DNA of 64,000 nucleotides, from assembly GCA_951812975.1 (NCBI GenBank), contig CATOTC010000001.1, forward strand, positions 1,024,001 through 1,088,000, written 5' to 3'. A model generated the notes under the pieces. It made no database searches. It was not told where the DNA came from and saw only the letters and a list, made by a program, of their open reading frames with translations. The translations under genes were made by a program, and so were the position numbers. Source of the DNA: an uncultured Acidimicrobiales bacterium (GTDB lineage: Bacteria > Actinomycetota > Acidimicrobiia > Acidimicrobiales > Aldehydirespiratoraceae). Positions 9,301 to 16,708 of this stretch are shown piece by piece. Numbering within the stretch: the first letter of the stretch is position 1; each line of letters starts with the position of its first letter.

Positions 9301-9628
9301 CAATGTGCTCTGCATCGTCCCACCAAGCGCCCATCCAGTCGTAGGCTGAGAGGAGCGGATGCGACTCCGCCGTCCAATCGGTCCGGGCAGGGGCAGCCGG
9401 GGCGCCGCCTTCGATTATGACCATCACCTCGACCTGTGCTCCGTCATCGAACACGTAGATACCCATCGGTAGCTGAGCCTCATCGGCGTCACGCCTGCGC
9501 GCCGCGGTGGAGATGGAAACCGAGTCGGGGACGCGCTCACCCACGACCAACATCCGATGGGGACGCACGGAACCAACCTCATGATCTGCGTCCCCCACCA
9601 CCGGGTGGTATCGCAAGTAACCTGTCAC
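6308..9628 (-). CDS. SNF2/RapA-like DEAH helicase
   Basis: 1106 aa with a GTG start. The N-terminal part contains a small beta-rich segment around QWWYRIRVDGRTVTVPERDL (140-159) that resembles the Tudor/SH3-like region of RapA-type proteins. The motor has DEVGLGKT (232-239), DEAH (337-340), SATP (367-370), a helicase C-terminal lobe with MHGGVGREAR (639-648) and the SNF2 arginine-finger motif QRIGRVDRFGQ (694-704). The C-terminal ~350 residues are rich in charged helices. DISARM DrmD and RapA belong to the same broad family, but no DrmA, DrmB or methylase lies here. It is the first gene of the operon, preceded by a serS terminator and a plausible promoter. Confidence 0.88.
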   Translation of the reverse strand: MTGYLRYHPVVGDADHEVGSVRPHRMLVVGERVPDSVSISTAARRRDADEAQLPMGIYVFDDGAQVEVMVIIEGGAPAAPARTDWTAESHPLLSAYDWMGAWWDDAEHIAAPLYEVNSPAFTRGSGQEAFVRGRDYDRGQWWYRIRVDGRTVTVPERDLQPPVIDDDPHEWIARPPAHADRFAATLTRAKLREQLTDTVYSFRATKTIFRAYQFRPVIRLLETGSLRLLIADEVGLGKTIEAGLVWTELDARRQANRVLVVCPSMLVPKWRAEMRERFDYELQDLDRPRLDELLERVDEDRMPSRFAGVCSLERLRVWTGLEDLAELAPRFDLVIVDEAHAFRNSETRSHALGALLSDWADALIFLSATPLNLGNEDLFSLLQLLAPGEFDNRFVLEQRLEPNAVLHALSASFFDTDVTNVERLRRLKEVESLDFGPAVSGRPEYRELVTLLQSEKLLPAQIAQAKRLIGQLHALSAVVTRTRKVEVQERKAVREAIQIPVEWTDPEAKFYAAFERWQIARARALGLPVGFVTQMPLRLASTCLPAARDRVLNWRDELGDEDLDGTDDDISWDITNPPEEVLELAHNLGDVDTKFDAFIEQLRPVVEDSRRVLVFTFSRRALAYLSERLNADFRIAVMHGGVGREARHDIMRRFRENDFDVLLASRVASEGLDFEFCSAVVNYDLPWNPMEVEQRIGRVDRFGQVAEKIRVLNFHTPGTIESDIIERVHQRIGVFTDSIGELEPILQSRMGDLRRAMFDFTLTRTERERRLNETLAAIEEQRLAIDDVEAAASFLSSTDTAEIDGLEEDLLKSGRYIGQPELVHLLRDWAASAPGAHCEVNSGGTLLTFRGTAAMEQHLRGVQSEGERSRTEIDRLAKAMLDERDLVLCLDPDHARMTGQRLLSANNPLVRAALRVPGSSQARFGHIRIKSGSVTPGSYFVLVALARWDGLQPSAEFWTAAVDLDTGILTGEPVGSTVLAALAESQLEEHETGIDVDLDVHLGEAERSLRKRHEEEFHRRQAMNTALVESRRISLRETHDRKVAQIERRIETLRERGSTGVIHLQEAQRSNQDRLLWEAVERLDQSRKGHMDIETIAVCVAEVTLE

Positions 9629-9665
9629 TGCTTCACATCGTCCTCGCTCGAGCGGCCACGCATGA

Positions 9666-9695
9666 ATGAAAGTGTGTAGGACAATGAAGTGTCAA
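9666..9695 (-). promoter_or_regulatory. candidate promoter of the HerA-NurA operon
   Basis: On the minus strand a perfect TTGACA (9695-9690) is followed after 18 bp by TTTCAT (9671-9666), about 38 bp ahead of the SNF2 GTG. The -35 box coincides with the T-run of the serS terminator, and the -10 is a 4/6 match only. Confidence 0.35.
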
Positions 9696-9730
9696 AACTA
9701 TGGAGACCAATCACGAAAGTGCCGGTCTCC
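9694..9730 (-). terminator. intrinsic terminator of serS
   Basis: GGAGACC (9712-9718) pairs with GGTCTCC (9724-9730), and a smaller inner CAC/GTG pairing tightens the loop. Read in the serS direction the hairpin is followed by ATAGTTTTG. It lies 64 bp past the serS stop and separates serS from the HerA-NurA operon. Confidence 0.65.
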
Positions 9731-9793
9731 GTTGGCGAGATCGACCGGAGAACTGCTGGTGAAACCCAGCCAATCCCGAGGTCAATGGGCCGA

Positions 9794-11083
9794 TCAACTG
9801 CGTGGCTCGATCTTGGTGAGGCCGCCTAGGTAGGGGTGCAGGGCTTCGGGTAGCTCGATTGAGCCGTCGGGTTGGCGGTAGGTCTCCACGATCGCGGCCC
9901 AGACTCGTGGGACCGCCAGGGCCGAGCCGTTGAGGCTGTGGACGAACCGGGTGCCCTTCGTGCCCACGGAGCGATAGCGGATGTTGGCGCGGCGGGTCTG
10001 ATAGTCGGTGCACCACGAAACCGAGGAGACCTCGAGCCAGCGGTCAGCGCCGGGAGCGAACACCTCAATGTCGAAGGTGCGTGTGCCAGCACTGCTGATA
10101 TCTCCGCAGGCCAGGTCGAGCACCCGGTGGACCAGCCCCAGGTCGCGGATGGCGCTCTCGGCCCGGTCGAGGATCTCCATGTGCACGTCGTGGCCCTGCT
10201 CGGGGGTACAGAACGCATACATCTCGACCTTGTCGAACTCATGGACCCGCAACAGGCCGCGCGTGTCGCGTCCCGCGGCGCCGGCCTCGCGCCGGTAGCA
10301 CGAGGTGTGGGCCATCAGCCTCATCGGCAGTTCGTCCTCATCGAGGACCTCTCCGCTGAACATCGAAGTGAGCGACACCTCGGAGGTCGGAATGGCCCAC
10401 AGGTCGTCGCGTTCGATGTGGTAGGCGTCATCGGCGAACTTCGGCAGGTGACCGCTGCCGATCATCGTGTCGGACTTCACCAGGGTCGGTGGCCGCACTT
10501 CCTCGAAGGCGTCACGGTTGCGTTCGAGGCCGTAGGCGATCAGCGCTCGCAACAGTCGCGCGCCGTCGCCGCGGTACATCACGAACATCGAGCCGGAGAG
10601 ACGCACCGCGCGGTCGACGTCGAGTATCTGCAGCTGTTCACCGATCTCCCAGTGGGGAACCTTCTGGTAGTCACCGAAGGCGTCGGGGTCCAAGCCTGAG
10701 TTTCGGACCTCCACATTGCCCTCTTCGGTCAAACCGTCAGGAGCATCGGGCGAAGGCATGTTGCTGACGTTTAGCAGCAGGTCTCGAAGCTCAGCAGCGA
10801 GTCGCTCGCAGCGCTCATCAAGGATTTTCTCGGTGGTCCCCAGTGACCGACTGTGATCGGCCAGAGCCTTCGCCTCGTCGGCCTTGCCCTGGCCGTGCAG
10901 CGCACCGACCTGCTTGGAGGTCTGCCGAATCTCCGAGCGAATCTCATCTCGCTCGGTGGAGGCAGCGCGCAGCTGCGCGTCGATCTCAACGATCTCATCG
11001 ATCGACGAGGTCGGTGCTCCGCGGCGCGCGACAGCCGACTTGACAGCCTCTGGGTCCGAACGGATCAGCTTGATATCGAGCAT
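9794..11083 (-). CDS. serS: seryl-tRNA synthetase
   Basis: Charges tRNA-Ser with serine (class II synthetase, cytosolic). 429 aa, the usual length. The N-terminal coiled-coil arm that grips the tRNA long variable arm spans about residues 25-110. Motif 2 reads CYRREAGAAGRDTRGLLR and is followed by HEFDKVEMYAF; motif 3 is LNGSALAVPRVWAAIVE with its arginine. The start MLDIKLIR is typical of the family. It is a single-gene unit with its own terminator, flanked by tandem repeats upstream and the HerA-NurA operon downstream. Confidence 0.97.
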   Translation of the reverse strand: MLDIKLIRSDPEAVKSAVARRGAPTSSIDEIVEIDAQLRAASTERDEIRSEIRQTSKQVGALHGQGKADEAKALADHSRSLGTTEKILDERCERLAAELRDLLLNVSNMPSPDAPDGLTEEGNVEVRNSGLDPDAFGDYQKVPHWEIGEQLQILDVDRAVRLSGSMFVMYRGDGARLLRALIAYGLERNRDAFEEVRPPTLVKSDTMIGSGHLPKFADDAYHIERDDLWAIPTSEVSLTSMFSGEVLDEDELPMRLMAHTSCYRREAGAAGRDTRGLLRVHEFDKVEMYAFCTPEQGHDVHMEILDRAESAIRDLGLVHRVLDLACGDISSAGTRTFDIEVFAPGADRWLEVSSVSWCTDYQTRRANIRYRSVGTKGTRFVHSLNGSALAVPRVWAAIVETYRQPDGSIELPEALHPYLGGLTKIEPRS

Positions 11084-11190
11084 GGCCGTTGACGGTAGCG
11101 CCCCATCAGCGTCGTTCCGTCACCAATAAGAGGCCGAGCGGAATGATCCGAAACCTGTCCCACCGGAACGAGGCCGTGGCCCGAGAGGAC

Positions 11191-11308
11191 CCGCCCGCGG
11201 CCTCGCGGCCCCGCCCGCGGCCTCGCGGCCCGTGAGCGAAGCGAACAAGAGCGGGAGCCGAGCGAGGCGAACAAGAGCGGGAGCCGAGCGAAGCGAACAA
11301 GAGCGGGA
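11191..11308. repeat. GC-rich tandem repeats between serS and ctaG
   Basis: Two perfect tandem 20-mers (11191-11210 and 11211-11230, ccgcccgcggcctcgcggcc) are followed by three 26-bp units starting at 11234, 11260 and 11286, each built on gagcgaagcgaacaagagcg with one or two changes. A related unit recurs at 16617-16690 inside ctaC, and a degenerate one near 20865-20895. The array lies downstream of ctaG and upstream of serS. Confidence 0.9.
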
Positions 11309-11321
11309 AATAAAGCGTGCA

Positions 11322-12251
11322 TCAAGTGGGGGCTTCGCGCGGGGGCTCGGGGTTCTCATCGAATGCGCGTTGAACATCGCCGAACGTGAGGTCGCCAGTG
11401 GTAGCAACCGCACCAACACGCTCCGGTCTTGGAGGGGGTTGTTTGCGCGTCCGCCGCCCCACGAGATCGGCTTCGCGGCGTCCTGAGGTGAAACGGAAGT
11501 ACCGGATCGTGATCAATGCCCAGAGGTAGAAGCCTCCGACGACTTTCATCACCGCACCGGCGGCCTGCTGATCGTCGGTGGGAGAGATTCCCCACAGCGG
11601 ATCGGCATGGTCATATGCGGAGTAGACGACACCCTCGGCGAACGTCAACCAACCCGCGGGCACCGTCGGCACGATCGAGCTGGCGAACAGATACACCATC
11701 TTGGCGGGTTCGCTTATCTGAAGCTCCGGGAGCGGACCCACCACACAGAACCACATCAGCAGAGCCGAGAAGAACACCGCGAGATGGATGGTGTAGTGGA
11801 ACACCCCGTTCTCAACCGACAGGTTCACGACCGCGCCCCAATGCGAGAGGATCTGCAGGGCATTGAAGATGACCGCGGCAAGAACAGGCCGGGTGAGGAC
11901 TCGCAACACTCGCGAGACCGCGCCGCCGTCGACCACTATCAACCGGGCCAGCCACTCCGGCATCGCCAGCAGGAAGAGCGGCGGAACGATGAAGGCGATC
12001 AGCAGATGTTGAGCCATGTGGACCGAGTAGAGGTACTCCTCGGCAATGTCGTGCATCGGCCAGTCCGCCGCGACCCACAGCAGCAACACGGCAAGCGCAA
12101 AACAGCGTTTCTGTCGTTTCGTGACGACGGTCTGCCCATCCGGCACCACCAGCGGACCGATGTGGCGCACCGCGTAGTAACCGAGAGCGACGATCCCCGC
12201 AATCAGCAGCCAGACGGCGGGATGGGCCTCGAACTCCCAAGGCCCGCTCAT
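11322..12251 (-). CDS. ctaG: cytochrome c oxidase assembly factor CtaG (caa3 type)
   Basis: 309-aa polytopic membrane protein of the Bacillus-type CtaG family, needed for metallation/assembly of caa3-type oxidase. Family-typical segments include MHDIAEEYLYSVHMAQHLL, FIVPPLFLLAMPEWL and a histidine-containing region NALQILSHWGA. About seven hydrophobic helices are seen, with a charged C-terminal tail. It is the last gene of the oxidase operon, 5 bp after ctaF. Confidence 0.9.
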   Translation of the reverse strand: MSGPWEFEAHPAVWLLIAGIVALGYYAVRHIGPLVVPDGQTVVTKRQKRCFALAVLLLWVAADWPMHDIAEEYLYSVHMAQHLLIAFIVPPLFLLAMPEWLARLIVVDGGAVSRVLRVLTRPVLAAVIFNALQILSHWGAVVNLSVENGVFHYTIHLAVFFSALLMWFCVVGPLPELQISEPAKMVYLFASSIVPTVPAGWLTFAEGVVYSAYDHADPLWGISPTDDQQAAGAVMKVVGGFYLWALITIRYFRFTSGRREADLVGRRTRKQPPPRPERVGAVATTGDLTFGDVQRAFDENPEPPREAPT

Positions 12252-12256
12252 TCAGA

Positions 12257-12637
12257 TCACGCCCAGAACTCGAAAGCCGCGAGCGCCGCCACATACACGC
12301 CGACAGCCAGCGACAATCCCCCGACGAACATCTTGTAGAAGATCGGATTGTCGAACTTCAGATGCATGAACCAGGTCGCCACGAGCCAGAACTTGACGAC
12401 CATCATTATCAGCAGCGACGGGATCAGAAAACTCCCCCAGTCGAGCACAGTCTCGAAGTAGGTGAACACTTCGACCGCAGTGATGACCGCGAGGATCAGG
12501 GCAATCTTGACGTAGGCCCAATCGGACGGGTGCTCATGTTCTGAGTGGTCCGCGTCTGCGTGCCCGGCGTCTGATTCCGCGCTGGACTCCTGCGCAGTGT
12601 CTCTGGTGCCTTCGTGTCCGGTGGTGGTCGTACTCAT
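12257..12637 (-). CDS. ctaF: cytochrome c oxidase subunit IV (prokaryotic small subunit)
   Basis: 126 aa from the ATG at 12637 (MSTTTTGHEG); the frame stays open further upstream but would overlap ctaE. A His/Asp/Glu-rich N-terminus (residues 15-40) is followed by three hydrophobic helices containing the family motif KFWLVATWFMHLKFD. It sits between ctaE and ctaG in the oxidase operon. Role inferred: accessory transmembrane subunit of the aa3/caa3 complex. Confidence 0.85.
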   Translation of the reverse strand: MSTTTTGHEGTRDTAQESSAESDAGHADADHSEHEHPSDWAYVKIALILAVITAVEVFTYFETVLDWGSFLIPSLLIMMVVKFWLVATWFMHLKFDNPIFYKMFVGGLSLAVGVYVAALAAFEFWA

Positions 12638-12654
12638 GGATACTCCAAACCCTC

Positions 12655-13320
12655 TTAGGCCGGAACCAGATAAATGACAGTGAAGATGAAGATCCACACA
12701 ACGTCAACAAAGTGCCAATAAAGACCTACGATCTCGACGGTCTCAGAGTGTTCAGGCCGCAGCTTGCCCTGCCACGAGGCAACGAACAGAGACATCAGCA
12801 TCACGATCCCGAGGCTGACGTGGACACCGTGGAACCCTGTCAGCGCGTAGAAAGCCGAAGAGGCCGGATTGTTGGTGAAACCGACTCCCTCACGCAGGAA
12901 GCTGGTGAACTCGTACACCTGCCCACCGATGAACACTCCACCGAGCATGCTCGTCGCCAGAAGCCAGACCCGCGCCCCGTGGTTGTCGCCTCGGGTGAGG
13001 GCCGAGAGGGCCAACACCATCGTCAGCGAGCTCATCAGCAGCACGAACGAACTGATCGAAGTGAACGGAATGTCGAAAACGTCGGTTGGGATCGCCCGGT
13101 TGTCGGGGCCGCGCCGTGTCTTGTAGAGGAGATATGTCGAGATCAGGCCACCGAAGAGCAGGCACTCCGAACCGAGGAACAGCCACATCGCCAACTTGGT
13201 GTTGGAGATTCCAGTGGAGGGTCCGTGATCGTCGTGCGCGGTGCTTTCGCCGGGCGCTGTGTTCTCGCCGGGCGCTGTGTTGTCGCCGGGCGTAGCCGGA
13301 GCCGCGGTTGCTGCGGTCAT
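12655..13320 (-). CDS. ctaE: cytochrome c oxidase subunit III
   Basis: 221 aa, five-helix subunit III. Conserved residues are intact: FHGVHVSLGI and YWHFVDVVWIFIF near the C-terminus. The N-terminal ~30 residues are a low-complexity run of PGxNTA-type repeats encoded by a DNA repeat that continues into the 3' end of ctaD. The start is 2 bp after the ctaD... order in the operon is ctaD then ctaE, with the ctaD stop at 13323. It binds subunit I and stabilises proton uptake in the family. Confidence 0.93.
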   Translation of the reverse strand: MTAATAAPATPGDNTAPGENTAPGESTAHDDHGPSTGISNTKLAMWLFLGSECLLFGGLISTYLLYKTRRGPDNRAIPTDVFDIPFTSISSFVLLMSSLTMVLALSALTRGDNHGARVWLLATSMLGGVFIGGQVYEFTSFLREGVGFTNNPASSAFYALTGFHGVHVSLGIVMLMSLFVASWQGKLRPEHSETVEIVGLYWHFVDVVWIFIFTVIYLVPA

Positions 13321-13410
13321 GATCAGGCACCTCCCTCGCCGGGCACAGCCGGAGCCGCGGCAGCGAGGGCGCTACTATCGCCGGGCGCAACCGGAGCCGC
13401 GGCAGCGAGT
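13288..13410. repeat. direct repeats across the ctaD/ctaE junction
   Basis: The motif tcgccgggc followed by ccggagccgcgg occurs near 13288-13312, 13337-13360 and 13377-13402, and shorter tcgccgggcg copies lie just to the right of 13240. The copies spread over the 5' end of ctaE and the 3' end of ctaD, coding for Ala/Pro/Gly-rich tails in both proteins. The two copies inside ctaD share about 30 bp with two or three changes. Confidence 0.75.
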
Positions 13411-15398
13411 TCAGCGTCGTCAGCATCGCCATCGCCGTCATCGTCGTGGTCGTCGTCGTGGTGGTCGTGGGAAGCATCGGGGTCATCGACGGGCTCGAGG
13501 GCCCAGGCGAAGATGCCCATGCCGACCAGCAGGCCGCCCGGAACGCAGAGCCAGAGGTTGAAGATCAGTCCGTAGCCGATCAACGGCAGACCCACGGCCA
13601 GCACCAGCGGCCAGAACGACGGCGCCGGAAGGTGTACACCCTTGGCTGAGCCGTCCTGGGCTGCTTCCTCGACCGTGGCGATCTGCACAACCTTGCCGTT
13701 GTCATCGAAGCCGTACTTGCGGTGCCACCACTCGTCGAGACCGTCCACGGTGGGGACTTCGTCGAAGTTGTGCTCCGGAACGGGCGACGGGATCATCCAC
13801 TCGAGGCTGCGCGCATCCCAGGGGTCAGGACCCGGCGGCGGCAGATCGGCTGCCTCCCGTTTCGACTTCCAGACATTGTGGAACAGGACCAGAACCGAGA
13901 GCGCGATTATGAACGAGCCGACGGTCGCCACCATGTTCCAGAACTCGAACCCGAACCCGGCCGAGTAGGTGTCGATACGACGGCTCATCCCCTGCAGTCC
14001 GAGAATATGCATGGGCCCGAACGTCAGGTTGAAACCGATGAGCATCGACCAGAAATTGATCTTGCCGCGGCGCTCGTTGAGCATGTAGCCGAAGATCTTC
14101 GGCCACCAGAAGTAGAGGCCGCCGATCAACCCGAGCACACCACCACCGAAGATCACATAGTGGAAGTGGGCCACGATGTAGTAGGTGTCGGTCTGTTGAG
14201 TGTCGGCCGGGGCAATCGCGTGGGTCACGCCCGACAGACCACCGATCGTGAACATGGCCACGGTTCCCACCGCGAAGAGCATCGCCGTCGTGAAGCGGAT
14301 CTGTCCGCCCCACATGGTCGCCATCCAGTTCAATACCTTCACGCCGGTCGGTACCGCGATGAACATCGTCGACAGTGAGAACGCAGCCACCGAGATCGGA
14401 CCGATACCGGACACGAACATGTGGTGGGCCCACACCCCCCATCCCATGAATCCGATCGCGATCCCCGAGAACACCATGAACGTGTAACCGAATATCGGTT
14501 TGCGGCTGAACGTCGGGATCACTTCAGACACGACGCCGAAGGCAGGCAGAACGATGATGTAGACCTCAGGGTGTCCGAATATCCAGAACAGGTGCTGCCA
14601 CAACAACGGGTCCGCGCCCATGTCCGGATTGAAGAAGCTGGCGTCGAACAGCCGGTCGAACATCAACAAGAACAGAGCGACGGTGATGACCGGCAACGCG
14701 AACAGCAGCAGGAACTGGGTGATCAGCAGCATCCAAGTCAGGACCGGCATGCGGAACAGGTCCATTCCCGGCGCTCGCATATTGAGACAGGTGACGATCA
14801 GGTTGATGGCCGAGACCAGTGAGGCGATCCCGGCGATCAGCAGACCGATCGCATAGAAGTCCACACCATGGCTCGGCGAGAAGGTCAGGCCGCTGTTGGG
14901 CGAGTAACAGAACCAGCCGCAGTCGGCACCGCCGCCGCCGACGATCCAGGAGCTGTTCAAGAAGATCGCTCCCGACAGCCAGATCCAATAGGACAGCGCA
15001 TTGAGGCGCGGGAACGCCACGTCTCGGGCACCGATCTGAAGCGGTATCAGGTAGTTCGCGAAGGCCGCCGCCAACGGCATGATGAACAGGAACACCATGG
15101 TGACGCCATGCATGGTGAACACCTGGTTGTAGACGTCGGCCGAGAGCACGCCGCCGTTGGGAACCGCCAACTGCAGGCGGATCAGCAGGGCCTCGACACC
15201 GCCCACCACGAAGAAGACCATGGCGGAAACGCCGTACATGATCCCGATCTTCTTGTGGTCGACGGTACTCAACCAGTCCCGCCAGCCCCTGCCGCCCTGC
15301 GGTCGGGTGAGCACGCCGAGCGGTCGCTCCGCAATGGCCTCTCTACCGGATTCAAGCTCCAGAGGGCCCTCAGTCACGGGTTTCTCGGTGATGGTCAT
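13323..15398 (-). CDS. ctaD: cytochrome c oxidase subunit I (canonical)
   Basis: Catalytic subunit of an A-type haem-copper oxidase: reduces O2 to water and pumps protons. All metal ligands are present: FTMHG (low-spin haem), FGHPEVY (CuB His with the cross-linked Tyr), WAHHMF (CuB pair) and VAHFHYV (haem a3 and haem a). At 691 aa it is long: after the usual 12 helices there are a ~100-residue soluble stretch, two further hydrophobic helices and a His/Asp-rich tail (HDHHDDDHDDD) ending in Ala/Pro repeats. It starts 2 bp before the ctaC stop region, in a continuous operon with ctaC and ctaE. Confidence 0.97.
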   Translation of the reverse strand: MTITEKPVTEGPLELESGREAIAERPLGVLTRPQGGRGWRDWLSTVDHKKIGIMYGVSAMVFFVVGGVEALLIRLQLAVPNGGVLSADVYNQVFTMHGVTMVFLFIMPLAAAFANYLIPLQIGARDVAFPRLNALSYWIWLSGAIFLNSSWIVGGGGADCGWFCYSPNSGLTFSPSHGVDFYAIGLLIAGIASLVSAINLIVTCLNMRAPGMDLFRMPVLTWMLLITQFLLLFALPVITVALFLLMFDRLFDASFFNPDMGADPLLWQHLFWIFGHPEVYIIVLPAFGVVSEVIPTFSRKPIFGYTFMVFSGIAIGFMGWGVWAHHMFVSGIGPISVAAFSLSTMFIAVPTGVKVLNWMATMWGGQIRFTTAMLFAVGTVAMFTIGGLSGVTHAIAPADTQQTDTYYIVAHFHYVIFGGGVLGLIGGLYFWWPKIFGYMLNERRGKINFWSMLIGFNLTFGPMHILGLQGMSRRIDTYSAGFGFEFWNMVATVGSFIIALSVLVLFHNVWKSKREAADLPPPGPDPWDARSLEWMIPSPVPEHNFDEVPTVDGLDEWWHRKYGFDDNGKVVQIATVEEAAQDGSAKGVHLPAPSFWPLVLAVGLPLIGYGLIFNLWLCVPGGLLVGMGIFAWALEPVDDPDASHDHHDDDHDDDGDGDADDAELAAAAPVAPGDSSALAAAAPAVPGEGGA

Positions 15399-15399
15399 C

Positions 15400-16707
15400 T
15401 CACTCCACCTCAGTCGCCAGGATCTGGGCGTCGGTTGGCCTCGGGCCGAGTGTGGCCAACAGGGCGATCACATCAGAAATCTGTCGTTCGGACAGCCCCA
15501 TGTCGGGCATGCCCCGCGGAAGCGAACCCTCCGGGAGGTCGTCCGCGTAGTTCTCCTTCACGTCGTTGGGGTTGCGGATCCAAGCGGCGAGATCGTCGTC
15601 GTTGAGCGAACCGTCCGGGTTGTAGAGGTTGAACAGGCCACCCGCGAACGTGGTGCGGCCGGCGAAGTGGGTGAGGTCCGGCGCGGATCCTGAGACGGTC
15701 TCGGCCCCGTTGTAGTCCCCGTCGTTGAGGCCCCTCACCAGGTGGCAACTGGCGCAGAAGTTCGTGAACACCTCCATGCCCCGGTACTCCGCTGTGTCTT
15801 CGTCGGTCGGCATCGTCGCCATAGCCATCTGGGCTTCGATCCAATCCTGGAAATCACCCGGTGTGACGGCGACAGCCTGCATCCTCATCCGGCTGTGCGA
15901 CAGGCCGCAGAACTCGGTGCACTGCCCGAAATAGACGCCCGGATCGTCGGCTTCCAGCTTCCACGGCGTGTACATCCCGGGCACCGCGTCCTTCTTGCCG
16001 TTGAGCGCGGGGATCCAGTGTGAGTGGATGACATCTCGCGAGGTGATGATCAACTCGACCTCCTGGCCTGTGGGAATCACCATCTGGCCCGCAGTGACAA
16101 TGTCGGCCTTGGGAAGGTTCCAGGGGTCGCCGAGGTCTGCGGTGGTGATGTCCTCGGTCAGGTAGTAGCGATACTCCCACCACCACTGCTGGCCGACCAC
16201 AACCACTCTCGGCTCCCAGGTCTCGACCTGGCCCTTAACCTCGACCTCGATGGCGTTGGCTTCAGTGCTGTTGACCGCCAGATGGGTGATCAGCGTGGCC
16301 ACCGCGATAACGGTCATGATCACCGCCGGGCCTATGGTCCAGCCGATCTCCAGACGGTTGTTGTGCGAGACCTGCGTGGGGAACTCGCCCTCATAGTCCT
16401 TGTCGGCCGGAACGCGGTTCTTGACCGACATCCACAGAAGGGCACCGCACACGAGCACCAGCACGACCCCGGCGACGATGAACACCGGATACACCAGGTC
16501 GTTGATCTGGCGGGCGGTCTCGCTGCGGTCCTGGAACGTGTCTAATTCTGCGTCTTTGGCGCATCCGGCCAACACGAACCCGAGCCCCAGAATCAAACCC
16601 AGCGGCCGTCGGCGGAGCCCCGCGGCCCGAGCGGCCCGTGAGCGGAGCGAACCAGAGCGGGAAAGCCTCGCGGCCCGTGAATTCAGCGAACGAACGGGGA
16701 CACTCAC
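15400..16707 (-). CDS. ctaC: cytochrome c oxidase subunit II with fused cytochrome c domain
   Basis: Electron entry subunit of the caa3 type. Start chosen at GTG 16707: it lies 1 bp after the upstream stop and has GGAGG nine bases ahead. The lipoprotein signal ends in lipobox VLAGC. Two membrane helices follow, then the CuA domain with the His of SRDVIHSHW and the cluster QCTEFCGLSHSRM (Cys, Glu, Cys, His, Met ligands), and a C-terminal cytochrome c with CASCH and a distal Met (MPDMG). The n-region of the signal peptide (SRAARLSRSGSLRSRAAR) is encoded by a copy of the genome's GC-rich repeat, which makes it unusually long and arginine-rich. Confidence 0.95.
   Translation of the reverse strand: MSVPVRSLNSRAARLSRSGSLRSRAARAAGLRRRPLGLILGLGFVLAGCAKDAELDTFQDRSETARQINDLVYPVFIVAGVVLVLVCGALLWMSVKNRVPADKDYEGEFPTQVSHNNRLEIGWTIGPAVIMTVIAVATLITHLAVNSTEANAIEVEVKGQVETWEPRVVVVGQQWWWEYRYYLTEDITTADLGDPWNLPKADIVTAGQMVIPTGQEVELIITSRDVIHSHWIPALNGKKDAVPGMYTPWKLEADDPGVYFGQCTEFCGLSHSRMRMQAVAVTPGDFQDWIEAQMAMATMPTDEDTAEYRGMEVFTNFCASCHLVRGLNDGDYNGAETVSGSAPDLTHFAGRTTFAGGLFNLYNPDGSLNDDDLAAWIRNPNDVKENYADDLPEGSLPRGMPDMGLSERQISDVIALLATLGPRPTDAQILATEVE
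16617..16690. repeat. dispersed repeat unit embedded in ctaC signal-peptide coding region
   Basis: The segment contains gcggcccgtgagcggagcga followed by accagagcggg and then a second gcggcccgtgaattcagcga. These match the units at 11220-11310 (gcggcccgtgagcgaagcga). It is in frame and forms codons for the arginine-rich n-region of CtaC. Confidence 0.75.
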
Positions 16708-16708
16708 C

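Noticed and set aside
1..9628. Assignment to DISARM, BREX, Dnd/Dpt or Wadjet
   Set aside because: Key partners are missing (DrmA/DrmB, PglZ/BrxL, DptF/DptG, JetA-D). Only single broad families are shared.
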